Shown: in pieces, positions 48,969-59,551 of the stretch
Layout: every line of letters begins with the position of its first letter
How positions within the stretch are numbered: the stretch's first letter is position 1
DNA from: Corallochytrium limacisporum
Lineage: Eukaryota > Opisthokonta
Reading direction: 5' to 3'
Length of the DNA stretch: 64,000 nt
Assembly: GCA_002811645.1 (NCBI GenBank)
Contig: PDIP01000021.1
Span: 148,328-212,327 of the forward strand
The notes under the pieces: model-generated
What the model saw: only the letters and a program-made list of their open reading frames with translations
Databases searched by the model: none
Told to the model about the DNA's origin: nothing
Translations under genes and position numbers: made by a program

Positions 48969-50765
48969 CTAGACTTGATTGAGCATACGTTGTGTGCCCA
49001 TGAGATGCATCTTCCTGCGCATGCGATCCTGACTCTTAGCAAGCCGTTTGACGTATCCTTTCATTTCCGAAAGCTCTGCGCGGAGCCGATCATTTTCTGC
49101 GTTGACGTTAATGGGAAGGCTTCCGTATCCATTGTAGACCCTCCCGGTCTGTGACGTTGTGTGTGATGGCACAGGTTGCGTGGCTGCCCGGGGGTTTTCC
49201 TTTGCCAAAGTCACTTTCAGAGCCGCGAGTTCGTGCGACAGGCCTTCAAGGCGCCTATCTAACTGGCGGTCGAATGTGACGCTTTCTCGACTTCGAGTAG
49301 GACTACCTAATGCAGCGGAACGAATCGATGAATCGCGCGGTGGAGGCGGAGGTGGAGGTCTACTAGGCAAGAGGGGACCTTCCGGTAGAGGAGGGCCCAT
49401 AATTTCACGTGCTAAACTGTCCGACGGGTCGAACGTCATTGTTTCAGGTTCTCGTGGTTGCTCTGCGCCGGACGCCTTAAAGACCTCCCGAGCAGCCTCG
49501 CTTTGCCTCTTGGCAGATGTGACGAGATCTTTCAATTTGTGCTCAAGCTCATTGATCCGTTTTTCACCACGTTCTTGCGTTGATCGCTGTGCCTGGACTT
49601 CGGCCTCTGCGCCAACTAATCGTAGACGTAGACGATCAATTTCTTCTTCGGCTTTGGACGTTCTCCGTTTCTCCATGTCCAGTTGTGATCGTGCTGCAAG
49701 CTCCTGGTCCTGTAACTTCTGGTTGTTTGCCTTGATGAATTGAAGTTCGTTTCGGAGGACGAACATGCTCGCTTGCTCTTCTGCTATAGTTTGAGAGTGT
49801 GCTACCTTGTCAGCCTGTAGCTGCTCAGCCAGGATATCACGCTCTTTCCTGAGATTTTCCACAAGAATTTGATCATTTCGCCAGTTCTGCATGACATCCT
49901 CCATTTGTGCCTGCAATCGACCACTGTGTGCTTCAGAATTCTGCCTGGCTTCTTGAAGCGATGTGTTTTCATATTTTAACCTCTGCACTTCCAACTTCAA
50001 GTCTTCAATCTCCGGTTCCAAAGCGGCAGCCTTCTTAATGCCTTCTTGGCCAGCGTTATGCGAGTTCTGCTGCAACCGAACCTGCTCTTCTGCATCAAAG
50101 AGCAATTTTCTCAATCTCTCAGCTTCAAATTTGTGGCGATCACGGTCCTCTACAATGATTCGGTACTCGGCAATCTTACCCTGATTCTCCACCATCTGCC
50201 GCTTAAGGGTGAGAGCTTCATCCCGAAAAGCATCCCGTTCTGCCAGCACTTCATCAAGGCCCTTCTTGGCTGTTTCCAGACGAAGCATCTCTGAAGTCTG
50301 GTCAGCGTTCTCGCTAGCCAGACTCTGCATTTCCCTTAATGTCTCATTGTGCGATGCTTCAAGTTCGATGTAGTTCTGTTTGTGAATTTTGACTTGGCTC
50401 TCCAACTCTGAGATTCTGTTTTCAGCCCGTCGCATCTTCCCTGTAATATCTTCAACATCTTGTTCCGCCTTCTGAAGGCGACTTTTTTGCTTTTTCCGGT
50501 CCTCAGTGACCCTGCGAAGGATCTCAGTCACTTTTTGCTCCCTTCGATTCCATACTTTCCGCTCCTTTTCCACGGACTCCAGAACCAGCTGGAGTTCACC
50601 ATTGATAATTCCTGCTATTTGCTTGTGGGTGTCATTCTCAGAGAATCGTAATTCTTCAACTGTACCCTTCAGCGATTGTGCGGACTTGAAAAGTTGACTA
50701 ACATTTCCGCTACCTTTTCCATGGCTCTTTAGCTGTTGTGTAAGATTTAAACTAAGATCGGACAT
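48969..50765 (-). CDS. Long coiled-coil protein, function unknown
   Basis: A 598-residue protein whose residues about 60-430 form a nearly continuous coiled coil rich in Glu, Arg, Gln and Leu (for instance SRLQKAEQDVEDITGKMRRA, KKGLDEVLAERDAFRDEALT). A proline-rich segment follows near residue 460-475, with a run of seven prolines, then a second helical region at the C-terminus with basic residues (KSQDRMRRKMHLMGTQRMLN). There is no motor, kinase or membrane segment. Proteins built like this often serve at centrosomes, Golgi or cytoskeleton. The gene is divergent from the RapGAP gene. The function cannot be inferred from sequence; that it is a real gene is highly likely. Confidence 0.85.
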   Translation of the reverse strand: MSDLSLNLTQQLKSHGKGSGNVSQLFKSAQSLKGTVEELRFSENDTHKQIAGIINGELQLVLESVEKERKVWNRREQKVTEILRRVTEDRKKQKSRLQKAEQDVEDITGKMRRAENRISELESQVKIHKQNYIELEASHNETLREMQSLASENADQTSEMLRLETAKKGLDEVLAERDAFRDEALTLKRQMVENQGKIAEYRIIVEDRDRHKFEAERLRKLLFDAEEQVRLQQNSHNAGQEGIKKAAALEPEIEDLKLEVQRLKYENTSLQEARQNSEAHSGRLQAQMEDVMQNWRNDQILVENLRKERDILAEQLQADKVAHSQTIAEEQASMFVLRNELQFIKANNQKLQDQELAARSQLDMEKRRTSKAEEEIDRLRLRLVGAEAEVQAQRSTQERGEKRINELEHKLKDLVTSAKRQSEAAREVFKASGAEQPREPETMTFDPSDSLAREIMGPPLPEGPLLPSRPPPPPPPRDSSIRSAALGSPTRSRESVTFDRQLDRRLEGLSHELAALKVTLAKENPRAATQPVPSHTTSQTGRVYNGYGSLPINVNAENDRLRAELSEMKGYVKRLAKSQDRMRRKMHLMGTQRMLNQV

Positions 50766-51844
50766 GTTGAGGTCCCTACTATTGTTCCCTATGTCATTTC
50801 GTATACTGTTGATCTATTTGCTTGATATGATCTATATGGATCTGACATGAACGGATCGGAGTCTGCCCTTCCATAGGAACGTTGTTCAAGTACCTGCGGT
50901 GAGACTGACGCACCACCAGCATTCTTCGTGCAGGTCTGGAACCTCATTCTAGCCATTTTTCCGTAGACTTTCCCGCCAACCCAGAAGACGTAGTTCCAAT
51001 ACTTTTACTATACATATTTCGAACTTTCATATTGGAAGTACTGGCGGGGCCGCCTGCAGTTGAGTTGAATCGAAAGCAATCGGTTGCTCGGTAAGCAACA
51101 GACTGAGCCTCGATGTTTCTGTAGTTCCAATTCTGAATGACTGATAGCAAATTTCTGCTCAGATCCTCAGTGTTGCGTCCTATACTGAACCAGTTGGACA
51201 AAGTGATTGACACGGTCGCGGGCTACGTAACTCTGAATCCTAAGGATTCTGCGTGCGCGTTCGGAACCGCCGCCTTTCCGCGCACTTGTACCGGCCAAAT
51301 TCAGGCGTGTCATCCCTGCTTCTGATTGGCGGGAATTGGCCTGCCTAGTGGTCTGTTGGGAGGGCACAACGGTTGTACGAAACAGGGAGAAGGGGGAGCA
51401 ACTGCTTGAGTACGATTAAATTTCGCAGAGTCAATGAATACTTACCAGTTTTAACAATACGGGAAATGCGTCGCTATGTTGTGCGATGGCCCGCCGCTAG
51501 CGTTGGGAGGGACCCGCTCCAGATTTGGTGTTCCGCCTGATGGATCTTGGGTATATTCAGCCGGGCAAGGGCAGCTCATCGCCCGTTTTGGACTGAGGGG
51601 AGTCGGGATAATGAGATTCAAACACTTTTACTGTGCATGTGATGTCTTTAGACGGACCAAAGGATAGATCACATAATTAGGAGAGTTGTGGTACTTTTGG
51701 GTACTTTGAATTGCACATCACGATTGGTTGAACCAGTCCAGAAAGTGCACACCTCCAGAGCAGTTCAGTTGCTCACGAGAGAGAACGTTAGAAAGCAGCG
51801 CTTGAGCATGACCTAGCACATCTACGGGTAACGGTATAAACTTC
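50766..51844. other. Divergent promoter between coiled-coil and RapGAP genes
   Basis: A 1.08-kb spacer upstream of both flanking genes. A CTGATTGG (CCAAT on the other strand) lies at 51322-51329. Open frames of about 60-90 codons show no domain and are not supported. Confidence 0.5.
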
Positions 51845-53305
51845 ATGATCGATAAGTTTTCAAACAATACGATGACACCAATTACAACAGCCAGTGGCGA
51901 ATGGGAGCGTATGGCTCCGGGTGACATCAAGCGCCGCAAGTCTGCGAAGCTGAATAGAACCTCGTCAGGGTTCGTGTGCTACACAACCCCGGAGTTGAGC
52001 AAATCAGTGAGCAGTCTCAGCAATGGTAGCAATTGGTCGGTGCATTCTAGAGGATCTGTGGTGGAAATAAACAAGCCTCTTGACGGGGACTCATCAAAGT
52101 CGAGCTCAGATCAAAGCGTGCAGTCTCCTTTGGAAACCGACGGCGAGCAGGAAGTGTTGCAATTTACCACTGAGATTCTTGACACAAGTTATCCCACTCT
52201 GAGTGCGTACGGTGATTATTTTTACGGGAAAAAGCATCGGTGCTACATTGGGGGAGACAAGAAGTCTCCTCTGTTCCTGTTTGCTGTTCAGGACAAGCCA
52301 TCCAACTATCGCTGTCTCCTTTGGACTCCAATGGCTAGTATCCATTTTCTCCTCCGGGTGAAGAGGCGTGTGATTAAGGTAATCTCCTTGGGAGACGAAT
52401 CTTTTCTTAAGGCAGTCGCAAAGGCTGATTTTATGAAAGATAATGATGTCAATGCAGAGGACATCTTGCGGATGGACAGAGCCGATACGAATCAAATCAC
52501 AAGGGATGTCTTGACTGTAGAAAGGAAGTTCTTTGATACAATTTTGCCGCTGAAACATAAGTTTGGCTGCCTCTACGTTGGTAAGGACCAAACAACTGAG
52601 CTCGAGATCCTGGGCAATAAGAATCACAGCAAACATTTCGAAGACTTTATGAACTTAATAAGTAACAAGACGCCTTTGAAGGGACATGAGAGGTTTGCAG
52701 GTGGCTTGGATGTGAAGAAGGACACAACTGGAACTCATTCCTACTACCATGTGTGCAACATTGCGGAGGAAAATCGTGAAGAAGAAATTCTCTTCCATTG
52801 CGCCACCATGATCCCTGTCAAAGACAGTGACACTCAATTCACACAGAAGAAGAAGCACATCGGAAACGACATTGGATGTCTGGTATTCATCGATGACCCC
52901 AATACTTCGTTCGATCCGAGCTGCTTCAGGACTAAGTTTATTCAGTACTATCTTGTGGTGCGCCGTGTGAGCCCAGATGACGCCAAAAAAGCGGTATACG
53001 AATCCGAAGTTGTGAAACGGAACACTGTCTTCGATTTCCCTCCCGTTTTGCCCACTGCACAGTCTGAACATGACCAAGACTTCGCCGCTTATATTACGCA
53101 GAAGTTGATCATGGGTCACCGCTACGCGATGCTCAGTGTAAAGAGTTTCATTGGTCCCATTAGCAGCGCCCGTGTTGACCTGCTGAGTGACATTGCCAAA
53201 AAGAAGGAAAGGACATCTTCGTTGAAAAAGGACTCCAAGAACAATCGCTTTGCCAGTGTCGACAATATCTTGTTCAACAATCGGCGCAGGCATCATGCCT
53301 CGTAA
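51845..53305 (+). CDS. RapGAP/Rap1GAP-like GTPase-activating protein
   Basis: A 486-residue protein of the Rap1GAP/tuberin GAP family, which switches off Rap-type small GTPases by supplying a catalytic asparagine. The N-terminal about 100 residues are Ser/Thr-rich and probably regulatory. A conserved block precedes the GAP domain (about 110-220). The Rap-GAP domain runs from about 240 to 420, with FGCLYVGKDQTTELEILGN, HFEDFMNLI, GGLDVKKDTTGTHSYYHV and the catalytic HIGNDIGCLVF, where Asn341 is the asparagine thumb. The C-terminal tail is basic. Shorter than animal Rap1GAP, it lacks obvious GoLoco or PDZ modules. Rap and Ran targets cannot be told apart by eye, but the Asn-thumb motif is of the Rap type. 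Its presence supports opisthokont or amoebozoan affinity. Confidence 0.92.
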   Translation: MIDKFSNNTMTPITTASGEWERMAPGDIKRRKSAKLNRTSSGFVCYTTPELSKSVSSLSNGSNWSVHSRGSVVEINKPLDGDSSKSSSDQSVQSPLETDGEQEVLQFTTEILDTSYPTLSAYGDYFYGKKHRCYIGGDKKSPLFLFAVQDKPSNYRCLLWTPMASIHFLLRVKRRVIKVISLGDESFLKAVAKADFMKDNDVNAEDILRMDRADTNQITRDVLTVERKFFDTILPLKHKFGCLYVGKDQTTELEILGNKNHSKHFEDFMNLISNKTPLKGHERFAGGLDVKKDTTGTHSYYHVCNIAEENREEEILFHCATMIPVKDSDTQFTQKKKHIGNDIGCLVFIDDPNTSFDPSCFRTKFIQYYLVVRRVSPDDAKKAVYESEVVKRNTVFDFPPVLPTAQSEHDQDFAAYITQKLIMGHRYAMLSVKSFIGPISSARVDLLSDIAKKKERTSSLKKDSKNNRFASVDNILFNNRRRHHAS

Positions 53306-53323
53306 GGAGGTCACGAATGTATC

Positions 53324-53329
53324 AATAAA
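53324..53329 (+). terminator. Putative poly(A) signal of the RapGAP gene
   Basis: AATAAA lies 18 bases after the stop codon. A minus-strand AATAAA for the convergent Rab gene lies about 85 bases away, so the two 3' ends may overlap. Confidence 0.4.
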
Positions 53330-53409
53330 GCACTCAAATTACATCGTATACACATATTACAGATGTATCAATCGAAGTTGTTTCTTACTGTAAAGGACCT
53401 GCTGGCCAC

Positions 53410-53415
53410 TTTATT
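53410..53415 (-). terminator. Putative poly(A) signal of the Rab gene
   Basis: The minus strand reads AATAAA about 30 bases after the Rab8-type stop codon, facing the RapGAP signal in a 140-base convergent spacer. Confidence 0.4.
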
Positions 53416-53445
53416 GTTAGTTCACTGTAGAACTGTCGGTCATGC

Positions 53446-54075
53446 TTAGCAGCAACCACCCCTATGAGTGGTCTCCGGAAGGGGGTCCTCCTGCACAGGG
53501 AAGCCATTGGTCTTTGGTACTCGTCCACCTGCACCACCGTTCTGGTTAGGGAATCCCTTGTCAAGCAGACGGTGTTTGATGTCTAGAACCACTGCATGGA
53601 AGGCCTCGTTGACGTTTGTCGAAACCTTTGCACTGGTTTCGAAGTACTTGAGGTCGTACTCCGCTGCCAGAGCTTTTCCTTTCTCTTCTGAAATGACTCG
53701 CTCTTCGACGCAGTCCAACTTGTTGCCGATTAGGACCTTTTCGACATCCTTGCTCGCGTGTTGTTCAATGTTCCGAACCCAGTTCTTGATGTTGTCAAAC
53801 GATTTTTCTTTCGTCACGTCATAGACCAATAAAATTCCCATCGCTCCACGGTAATATGCCGTGGTGATGGTGCGGAAGCGCTCCTGGCCGGCTGTGTCCC
53901 ATATCTGCAGCTTGATTCGCTTGCCCTCGACCTCAACTGTCTTCACTTTGAAATCAATACCAATGGTGGTAATGTAACTTGGCGAGAAGGTATCATCACT
54001 AAAGCGGATGATCAGGCTGCTCTTGCCCACGCCTGAGTCACCAATGAGCAAAAGTTTCACTAAGTAGTCGAACAT
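53446..54075 (-). CDS. RAB8: Rab8/Sec4-type small GTPase
   Basis: A 209-residue Rab of the Rab8/Sec4/Rab10 group, controlling vesicle delivery from the Golgi to the plasma membrane. It starts [21 protein letters not shown]-loop GDSGVGKS at 12-19. Other G-box motifs are present: [13 protein letters not shown] switch [20 protein letters not shown] switch II, NKLD and ETSAK. The tail is variable and ends in Cys-Cys, the usual double geranylgeranylation signal. Relative to human Rab8 (MAKTYDYLFK) the N-terminus is a few residues shorter but aligns exactly. The G-box sequences (TIGIDFK and [13 protein letters not shown]) are diagnostic of the group. A 98-codon open frame overlaps its start in another frame. 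Function in polarised secretion is inferred from the family. Confidence 0.95.
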   Translation of the reverse strand: MFDYLVKLLLIGDSGVGKSSLIIRFSDDTFSPSYITTIGIDFKVKTVEVEGKRIKLQIWDTAGQERFRTITTAYYRGAMGILLVYDVTKEKSFDNIKNWVRNIEQHASKDVEKVLIGNKLDCVEERVISEEKGKALAAEYDLKYFETSAKVSTNVNEAFHAVVLDIKHRLLDKGFPNQNGGAGGRVPKTNGFPVQEDPLPETTHRGGCC

Positions 54076-55433
54076 TCCACCAGCACTGGTCGCCGTTACC
54101 CAGAGTGTGGGGTCCCTTACGCACCAATTGTTCCAATTCTTTCCCTGTCAACAGGCCAGCAATGTCAGACTTCACCTCTGGTTCAGTACACAAATTTATC
54201 TTCTTGGGGTTCCGAAGTGTCGTGAAAAATGCACTTGTCCGGAACTCACAGATGGCCACAACGACATTCTTGTAGCACACAGGTTTGGGACTTGCCTTGC
54301 GGACTGGTCTACTGTACAATGCCAAGCACACCATGTCCACCGCAGTCCCCGAGGTCTCGCAATAAAGGGGGCTGGGATAAACCTTCTACGTCACCGTCTC
54401 CGTCACCGTCGCCTTCGCTTGCTATCTGCCGGCGACGCCGCTGTCGCATGCGAGGATTATCTCGACAGAAAACCCGCCCACCCCCTACCATTCATTGGTC
54501 CGTACGCGCGCGTACGGGTGCGAATCCGAGGGAATTGCTTTCATTTCCCCCCGTCTCAATTTCGTCTATGTCTGCATAAAGAATGTATGAGAAGAAAACT
54601 GGGGTGGCGTAAAGCGCTCATCCTTGTCTCACTCAACGACCGCCGGGACCCCACCCAAGCGTCAGTTTCCTCCGTTGCCCAGCCAGGTTGGTCTCCTGTC
54701 CGGTCCCTTTGATTGGGTCTTCCCTCCCAAAGGCCATCAACCAAACTTGTGTCTAATGCAAACGGCCAGCGTTCACGAAAATCCCCAGTGAACGCCGCAG
54801 CGGCTGCAGCACCCCACCATTGAACCATGGGGAGAGCCNNNNNNNNNNNNNNNNNNNNNNNNNNNNNNNNNNNNNNNNNNNNNNNNNNNNNNNNNNNNNN
54901 NNNNNNNNNNNNNNNNNNNNNNNNNNNNNNNNNNNNNNNNNNNNNNNNNNNNNNNNNNNNNNNNNNNNNNNNNNNNNNNNNNNNNNNNNNNNNNNNNNNN
55001 NNNNNNNNNNNNNNNNNNNNNNNNNNNNNNNNNNNNNNNNNNNNNNNNNNNNNNNNNNCCCCGCCCCCCGGGGGGGGGGGGGGGGAGCATTCTGGTCCCG
55101 TGCTCATTTCGAGGCTTACTTGGACCGTCGCGATTACAATGACTACCCCTACGATACCGTGGATAGGAGCAGCGGGTGACGAGGGGATGGCTTTGTCTCA
55201 TCCGCCTGGCGTGTACGATCGATCTATGGCTTGGTTCTCAAGAGGAAGAGACAAGTGGCTTATCAGGTACTTGACACCGTACGTAGTACGACCGCCTTGA
55301 TAAGTGTTAGGAACGTCATTATGCGTTTGAAGTATAATTTATGGTACAATAAAGGAAACGTGACCATGCACGTTTCGCTGCTTGTTGTCGCGCTCTGACT
55401 GAGGCACCAGGGAAGTGGAAGGTTTTAACATGC
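54076..55433. other. Intergenic region with assembly gap
   Basis: This 1.36-kb region lies upstream of the Rab gene and 3' of the channel gene, with 220 unknown bases in it. The bases right of the gap start with a C/G run. A small minus-strand open frame overlapping the Rab start is noted elsewhere but not called. No gene is supported. Confidence 0.6.
54839..55058. other. Assembly gap (220 N)
   Basis: Unknown bases. Right after it the sequence is CCCCGCCCCCC followed by a run of about 17 G, suggesting that a hairpin or homopolymer stopped sequencing. Open frames drawn through the gap are meaningless. Confidence 0.99.
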
Positions 55434-57524
55434 TTACTCCACTGATTGCACATTGCTGGTGCTTGATTTCCTGGATGCCTGGCCTTGAGCCAGTTCACTG
55501 ACTTTGTCCATCAATCGATTCTCCAGTTGCAACAACTGGTTCTCCAATCCCTCCGTTGTGAGGAGAATGACTTTCGATTCGATAGCTTTGACTCTCTCCA
55601 TAAGAAGTGCAACGTCCTCCGCACAAATTCCAGGATTCTCAGCTATGCCAGCTGATGCTTGCGAAGAATGTCCGCTGCGTCGGGAGCGATCTGAGCTTGT
55701 CGAGGACTGTCTCATCACCAGTCCGTGGTCGACACCTCCGTCGGCTTGTCCACCACCACTCATTCCTTTCTGTAAGCCTTCCAAACGCATGAGGAGCGTG
55801 TGGAAGTCCTGTCCCATTTCTGAGATACTCTCATCCAGGTGCTCCAAGTAGCTTAATTCTCTGCCTTCTGCGGTTGCAGTCATGATCAAATCGCGCAGTT
55901 GTCGACGGGCGTCGCGGAAGCTAATGATCGCACGAGCCAGTTTTGCTTCATGGTATCCCTGCCACCGTAAGCCCGCACGTCTGCGAACGCTAGTCCTCCA
56001 TCCAACCTGTATGACCGTTGCAGCCTTACGGACATACTCCTGTTGCTTGGTCTCCCGAGCCGTGTAAGCCAGCAAAGCAGATTCCTGCTGGCTGAGCAAG
56101 AGTTTTTGAGATACCACGGCGATAATCAAAGCAGTCATGATCTGGCCAAAGAGACCGCTAATCAACCCTACCCCGCGACCACAGTAGGTTTGAGGCACGA
56201 CGTCTCCATATCCAATGCTCATCATGGTAATGATTGTAACCCAGACAGCGTCAGCGTAGTTGCGTGTCGCTGCATGTGCGTCATCAGGTACACCCTTGTC
56301 GCAAATCCGTAAGACATAGCTTGCTACTGTGACATAGCTGATGTAGAGAACAATCAGAGTAGCAACTGGCTTGCTGTTAATGAGCAATTTGATACTGAAC
56401 ATCACGTTATACTTAATATGGTTCAGAATGCCAATGAAACGGGCACCATTCGACATAGCAAACGCATTGTTATGCTTCAAGCACCGGAAAATTAAGTACA
56501 ATCGCAAGAACATGAGGGCCACAATGAGATCAATCGTGCCGTAGCTCGAGTAGCCGTCGCTACGGATAATATCATCTACATTGGGTTGCCACCACGGCGG
56601 AATGTGAATGACACAGATACACATTTCAAAGATCATTCCGAGAACAAGTCTCAGGGTCCAAGGACTACTCCTATCGTAGACCTTTTCCACGGCATAATTG
56701 AGAGCTGCACGGCAACGGAAATACAAGAACAGAAGTGTCAAGAGAATAAGGGTGAGTGCACTAATTAGCCCTTTCAGAGCCTGCTGACCAGAACTGAGAG
56801 TTGTGTCATCAAGGTCCATCCGCCAAGTGGACTCCACGAAAAGGACGGCAAAGATGAGTTGTAGAATCACCACGGCCACCATCACGAAACTGATTTTTGC
56901 CGTCGTATTATTGATGACTTTGACAACTTCTAACTCAGCAGCTCCCTGACAGGCGGCGTCGTCGAGACTTTCAACTGACAGGCCCTTCATGAACTGTTTC
57001 AGCTTAGCATCAGACATGTATGGCCGTCGTTGGGTAAGTCCACTATTCCGAATCCGTTGAGCTGTTATGATGCTTTGTGCAGGCTGGAAATTGAAAGCTC
57101 TAAGTAAGCTTGTATGACTAGATCGCCTTTGCAACTCACTGAGGCCCTGCTTGGGACCGCTTTCTATCCGGTCAACGGTTGTGTCCTTGTCATTGTCCTT
57201 ATCTTTGTCTATTGATGTCCGTGCGCCTGGAATAGAGGGCAATTGTGTTTTGCTTAGCACTGATCCGGGCAGCGTAAAAACATCTCGTAAGAAGCCAATT
57301 CCACCGCCACTTACACTTCTGAGTGGAGGCATATTCAGAGAATCATCGACAAGGCCCTCATCAACGGATCTTATTCCTCGCCACAGTCGAGGATCCTGTC
57401 TTATCGGTGATCGTATTGGACTTGAATTCCGTCTCTGGGCCCCGCGGTATGTGCCTATCGTTCCCTCTGCTGCGTCAGTGGATACAGCAGAGGATGCGAG
57501 ACGTGGATGACTATCGTTGCCCAT
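55434..57524 (-). CDS. SK-like calcium/calmodulin-gated potassium channel
   Basis: A 696-residue six-transmembrane potassium channel resembling small-conductance (SK/KCa2) channels. Frame extends to a GTG upstream; the ATG gives MGNDSHPRL. Approximate segments: S1 211-230, S2 251-268, S3 290-309, S4 329-352 with few positive charges (no voltage-sensor ladder), S5 383-402, pore loop with selectivity filter SIGYGD (436-441), and S6 451-472. The region 480-550, with QEYVRKAATVIQVGWRTSVRRR and the Arg-rich stretch to RRQLRDLIM, fits the calmodulin-binding domain that gates SK channels by calcium. An about 200-residue Ser/Arg-rich N-terminus and a coiled-coil/disordered C-terminus flank it. No cyclic-nucleotide domain is seen. 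Confidence 0.9.
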   Translation of the reverse strand: MGNDSHPRLASSAVSTDAAEGTIGTYRGAQRRNSSPIRSPIRQDPRLWRGIRSVDEGLVDDSLNMPPLRSVSGGGIGFLRDVFTLPGSVLSKTQLPSIPGARTSIDKDKDNDKDTTVDRIESGPKQGLSELQRRSSHTSLLRAFNFQPAQSIITAQRIRNSGLTQRRPYMSDAKLKQFMKGLSVESLDDAACQGAAELEVVKVINNTTAKISFVMVAVVILQLIFAVLFVESTWRMDLDDTTLSSGQQALKGLISALTLILLTLLFLYFRCRAALNYAVEKVYDRSSPWTLRLVLGMIFEMCICVIHIPPWWQPNVDDIIRSDGYSSYGTIDLIVALMFLRLYLIFRCLKHNNAFAMSNGARFIGILNHIKYNVMFSIKLLINSKPVATLIVLYISYVTVASYVLRICDKGVPDDAHAATRNYADAVWVTIITMMSIGYGDVVPQTYCGRGVGLISGLFGQIMTALIIAVVSQKLLLSQQESALLAYTARETKQQEYVRKAATVIQVGWRTSVRRRAGLRWQGYHEAKLARAIISFRDARRQLRDLIMTATAEGRELSYLEHLDESISEMGQDFHTLLMRLEGLQKGMSGGGQADGGVDHGLVMRQSSTSSDRSRRSGHSSQASAGIAENPGICAEDVALLMERVKAIESKVILLTTEGLENQLLQLENRLMDKVSELAQGQASRKSSTSNVQSVE

Positions 57525-59551
57525 TGTTGTGTGTTTTCCACTGGAGAAGAGCACTTTCCTGGCTCTGACGCAACCAAAATGACTATTTCATGAATTCATT
57601 TCCTACATGGTTGCCTCCTACATTGGCAGCAGAATGATTTTCCTCCCTGTAAAGGATCCCAGTTCTCGGGTACTCTGTTTCAAAAACACCGGTCCTCACC
57701 GGCAGATCTGTTTAAATACGTGAGACCAATATCCCAAAGATACAGTGAGAACGAATGGTGCTTAGCCCCTCGTATTGCATGTATCAAAACATACTCACGA
57801 CATTATGACCTTGCACATGTTTCATAACTGTGGCTCAAATGTGTGTCCTGACTGAATCTTACAGAGTGGAGACATCCATTCCTCCTGTCTTAGGGTGCCG
57901 CGTTTCCCCCTTCGGTTCCGTCCCCGGATCGAGCCCGCACTGCGCACGGGTGTTCGCTCGCTTCTGTCAAGAACCACGAAATTTGCATAAGAAACGTCAT
58001 ACTAAAGATACCGCGGTGGGGGAGAACAACGCAATTGGTGCACCCGGCCTAGTCCATCTTAAATATTTCAATTGGCCAAGTTGCCATGGGAGACGTTAGT
58101 ACTTTCACTATGGGGAATGGGTACCGACTTCTAACGGGCAAAGGCCAGCAACAGCCACTCTTGCAGCGAAAAGCCCAGTAGTACAGTAATGCTGCTTTTG
58201 GACATGGTGAACTATGTTAGTATTAGGTACATCAATTCGGCGGAATATATTACTTGTGAAGCTAGAGAATCTTGTGTGTGCCAACAGAGACGAACATCTC
58301 CATGTACTCTCCGCCGTGGACCTTGTGTGATCAAACCCATGGCGCATAAGTGACTGGATATTAATGCAAAGGACCCAAGCTTTAGCAAACTAGGTACTGT
58401 TAGTCCTTGCATGTCAAGTCAGCTAGGTGGTACTCATGGTTGAGTCGGCTGCAATCATCATCTCTCCGCGATAAGATGAACTACATCTGCCGGGGAAATC
58501 TCTTTAGCAGGCTCAGTGGGAAGTCCGTAGCTCTGGTTTCCCCTGCCTCTGTCAAATTTGATATACCCACATATTTGAAATACATCAAATCCTAATCAAT
58601 TATCCACCGATTTCCAAGTTCCCTTGGCTCGGGCAGCTACCAGTGAGGCGGCTTTTTCCGCCTTGCTCCGCTTTTGTTGTTCGGTCCGACATCTACATGC
58701 ACCGGCAGGGAAGGTCTAGATGGACCGCCGGCTGGTTACACGGTCTACTGACCACGTTCCTGATTAGAGATCATGGTGCATGCCGCCGCTAGTGGAATAT
58801 ATCAGCACGCATGTTTGGTGAAGCGGCACGAGCACAGAAATAAAAGCACATGGGTGAACATGGCTAAGATCTTGGTGCTATGTTGCTACCAGCGTGTGGA
58901 CGTTTTGCAAAGTACTGCGCAGACCTTTCGGAACTCGCCTCGTCACTAGCTCCCACCAAGCCATGGGGTCCATCGCAGGGCCATAGGAAGAATGGCTGCA
59001 TGGACCACGCACTCCACCCGAAACTTCCCCTCCGCTTCATTCCCATTGATACTCTTTTTGCTGACGCAGATGCCAGTTTGTATCGCAAATGTACCGCAGT
59101 GAGGGAAAACAAACCTTGGACGAGCAGGAATTTCTCGGAACCGACAGAAGGTCGCGGGAGAGGGAAGGGAAGGCGAAGAGCAAAAAATAGAGCGAGGGAC
59201 CCCCACCGAAGGTAGAACCTCGTCAAAAACAAAAGAGGTCAGGCGGCGTCGGTAAGCTCGGTTCCCCTAACCGCTGTTCCGTGCCAGCCGTTCAACTCTT
59301 TGGTGTGCAACAGGGACAGAGGGGCCAGATGCTGTGGCAGCCAGAGGAGAGGTACCCACTCACAACGGAACAAGAGTGGAGAACTGGGGGAAGAACAGGC
59401 GTGGCTGTCCACCGTGCTAGACTGTTTCGAAGCAGTAAACAATAGCCATGGTGGTATTTGGTAGCAACGCCACTGTCACCTATGCATCACGTGTTCTACC
59501 TCACTAGCTGTGATTTTGGAATCGCGTTGGATTGGCTCGTAATTTGCCACC
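57525..59551. other. Intergenic region between channel and LeuA genes
   Basis: A 2-kb divergent spacer holding promoters for both genes. It has a one-mismatch TACTTTCACTA motif copy (58100-58110). Open frames on the two strands around 58.9-59.2 kb overlap and have compositions expected of chance. Nothing else is supported. Confidence 0.5.
58100..58110 (+). promoter_or_regulatory. TACTTTCACTA motif copy (one mismatch)
   Basis: One base from the intergenic 11-mer, followed by TGG, about 575 bases upstream of the channel gene and in the opposite orientation. Confidence 0.25.

Noticed and set aside
54038-54334. A 98-codon minus-strand frame overlapping the Rab start by 38 bases
   Set aside because: It has some protein-like composition but no homology I recognise, and the Rab start aligns well with its family; possible only as an upstream frame.
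54839-55058. Open frames drawn across the N gap
   Set aside because: They consist of undetermined residues and cannot be interpreted.
58864-59232. Two overlapping open frames of 111-122 codons on opposite strands
   Set aside because: Opposite-strand overlap with no recognisable features; likely chance frames in the LeuA upstream region.
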